Origin: an uncultured Desulfobulbaceae bacterium
GTDB taxonomy: Bacteria; Desulfobacterota; Desulfobulbia; Desulfobulbales; BM004
NCBI GenBank assembly: GCA_947258675.1
Contig: CAMYJP010000131.1
Span: forward strand, 1 to 8,316
DNA: 8,316 bases
Direction of reading: 5' to 3'
Positions 6,996 through 8,316 of this stretch are shown here, one piece after another (the stretch's first letter is position 1; the number at the start of each line of letters is the position of its first letter). The position numbers and the translations under genes are program-made. The notes beneath the pieces were generated by a model. That model saw nothing but the letters and a program-made list of their open reading frames with translations, made no database searches and was not told the origin of the DNA.

Positions 6996-8060
6996 ATGGC
7001 AAGATTTCTTAAGAAAAAAAACGCAAGTATAGGTCAGGCGCCAGGATCGCTTATATTTATTGGCACCCAGAAGCTTGATCAGCCTCTTGTGCGGGTGATC
7101 GATTACGATAAATCGAGCCTGCAAGAAATGGATATATCAGACCTCGGGCAAAGTGTAAAATTCAAGGAGACTCCCACAGTTACCTGGCTTAACATTTACG
7201 GCTTGCATGATACTGAATTTATAAAACAAATCGGGAGCATTTTCGGCCTTCATCCCTTGATCTTAGAAGATATCCTCAATACAGGCCAACGGCCAAAGAT
7301 GGAGGAATATGACGAGCATCTCTTTTTTGTTCTCAAGATGCTCCGTTTCGACAAGGAAAAGGAAGTTATTATCAGTGAGCAGCTCAGCATGATTCTGGGT
7401 GAGAAATTTCTCATCACCTTCCAGGAGCAGCCGGGAGATGTATTTGAACCGGTCAGAGAAAGGATTCGTAAACAGAAGGGCAGGATCAGAGGAACTGGAA
7501 TTGACTATCTTGCTTATGCTCTGCTGGATACGATTGTTGACAATTATATGGTAATTGTTGAGAGGATAGGCGGAAAAATTGAAGATATCGAGGATGAAAT
7601 TCTTGCCGATCCAACCTTGGAAGTTCTTGAAAAAATAAACAATTATAAACGGGAAATGAATTATTTAAGAAAGTCGATCCGACCAGCCCGAGAGTTTATT
7701 CTCCAATTAGCAAAACTCGACTCTGAACTCATCAGCGAACAGACCACCCCTTTTCTCAAAGACCTTCAGGATCTTATAATCCAGACAACCGAGGTTATCG
7801 ATACCTACAGGGAAATGCTCTCCGATCATCTGAATATCTACAATACCGGCATCAGTAATAAGTTGAACGAAATAATGAAAATTTTGACAATATTTGCTGC
7901 TATTTTTATTCCATTGACTTTTATTGCCGGAATTTACGGAACGAACTTCGAGTATCTACCGGAGTTGCGCTTCAAATACAGTTACTATGTCTTCTGGGGT
8001 GTCATGATTCTGGTAGCAGCAATTATGCTCAGATTTTTCAAACGAAAAGGGTGGCTGTAA
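6996..8060 (+). CDS. corA: CorA-family magnesium/cobalt transporter with a GTN signature
   Basis: CorA proteins are homopentameric inner-membrane channels for Mg2+ and related divalent cations. The 354-residue product has the usual large cytoplasmic N-terminal domain. This includes HPLILEDILNTGQRPKMEEY (86-105), a family hallmark, and long acidic and basic helices at about 150-290 forming the stalk. Two C-terminal spans follow, at about 293-313 and 328-348, ending with the basic FKRKGWL tail. After TM1 the signature is YGTNFEYLPEL (314-324), with Thr316 where most CorA proteins have Met (GMN). The codon is ACG at 7941-7943, one transition from ATG. The start is supported by GGGAG five bases upstream (6986-6990). 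It is divergent from the receptor-like gene and 22 bases from the next gene. Confidence 0.93.
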   Translation: MARFLKKKNASIGQAPGSLIFIGTQKLDQPLVRVIDYDKSSLQEMDISDLGQSVKFKETPTVTWLNIYGLHDTEFIKQIGSIFGLHPLILEDILNTGQRPKMEEYDEHLFFVLKMLRFDKEKEVIISEQLSMILGEKFLITFQEQPGDVFEPVRERIRKQKGRIRGTGIDYLAYALLDTIVDNYMVIVERIGGKIEDIEDEILADPTLEVLEKINNYKREMNYLRKSIRPAREFILQLAKLDSELISEQTTPFLKDLQDLIIQTTEVIDTYREMLSDHLNIYNTGISNKLNEIMKILTIFAAIFIPLTFIAGIYGTNFEYLPELRFKYSYYVFWGVMILVAAIMLRFFKRKGWL

Positions 8061-8082
8061 CGGATAAGAAAGGAAGGAAAGT

Positions 8083-8316
8083 ATGAACCGTACTATGGAT
8101 AAAGGGACATCTTGGTGGGGAAATTACAGCCTGGCGGAAAACAAGTCCATGAATTGGGATATCGGCCCATTGCGTTTGGCGGTGAAACGTCTGGCCCAGG
8201 AGTGGCTGGTTTTTCATGAGACCGACGCAGATTGGATTGATGTTGAGGAAACGGAAAGCATTGAGCGGCCGGCCATAGATACGGATTTGACTGCAGCCAA
8301 GGGTCGTTTCGTCTTT
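8083..8316 (+). CDS. Partial hypothetical protein, probably DUF432 family (runs off the window)
   Basis: An open frame starts at ATG 8083 after a good AAGGAAGG ribosome binding site and continues for 78 codons to the window edge without a stop. The visible N-terminus contains TSWWGNYSL (9-17), WDIGPLRLAVKRLAQEWLV (25-43) and an acidic stretch at 45-60. The pattern of WWG, then W-x-IGPL-L, basic residues and EW resembles proteins labelled DUF432, whose function is unknown and which I recall often lying next to mscS-type channel genes. This is recognition from memory. The gene begins 22 bases after corA on the same strand, so the two are probably co-transcribed. No signal peptide or membrane span is visible in this part. 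Confidence 0.65.
   Translation, partial: MNRTMDKGTSWWGNYSLAENKSMNWDIGPLRLAVKRLAQEWLVFHETDADWIDVEETESIERPAIDTDLTAAKGRFVF

Overview
The window carries a phosphate-uptake operon followed by a group of membrane channel and ion-transport genes. Gene order, moderate base composition and protein style fit a Gram-negative bacterium of the former Deltaproteobacteria, perhaps near Desulfobulbales. This placement is an impression from protein style, not a computed one.

Left part (about 245-4514, + strand): a Pst system, pstS-pstC-pstA-pstB, then phoU. pstC/pstA and pstA/pstB overlap by a few bases, so the genes are almost certainly co-transcribed and translationally coupled. PstS is a predicted lipoprotein that captures phosphate, PstC and PstA form the inner-membrane channel, PstB is the ATPase, and PhoU links transport to regulation. 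No phoB or phoR lies inside the window. The roughly 200-base pstB-phoU gap holds a broken remnant of a four-helix-bundle protein gene of the 23S rRNA intervening-sequence type: a good ribosome binding site, a GTG start, 36 codons and then a stop.

Middle part (about 4533-6703, - strand, convergent with phoU): an MscS-family mechanosensitive channel and, upstream of it on the same strand, a protein built like a prokaryotic ionotropic glutamate receptor (a periplasmic amino-acid-binding domain split by a small pore module). Its ligand-contact residues are present, but the pore-loop segment that normally carries a TVGYGD-like selectivity filter is replaced in frame by an unrelated, shorter hydrophobic stretch. 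This is the most unusual feature of the window.

Right part (about 6996-8316, + strand): a CorA-family divalent cation transporter with GTN in place of the usual GMN signature, then the first 78 codons of a gene that looks like the DUF432 family and runs off the window. A 292-base AT-rich region separates the divergent receptor-like and corA genes and holds plausible promoters for both directions.

Taken together, the window is a standard phosphate transport operon next to a cluster of ion-flux and osmotic genes. Most of the genes are ordinary. The altered receptor pore, the truncated insertion inside the pst-phoU operon and the variant CorA signature deserve a second look.
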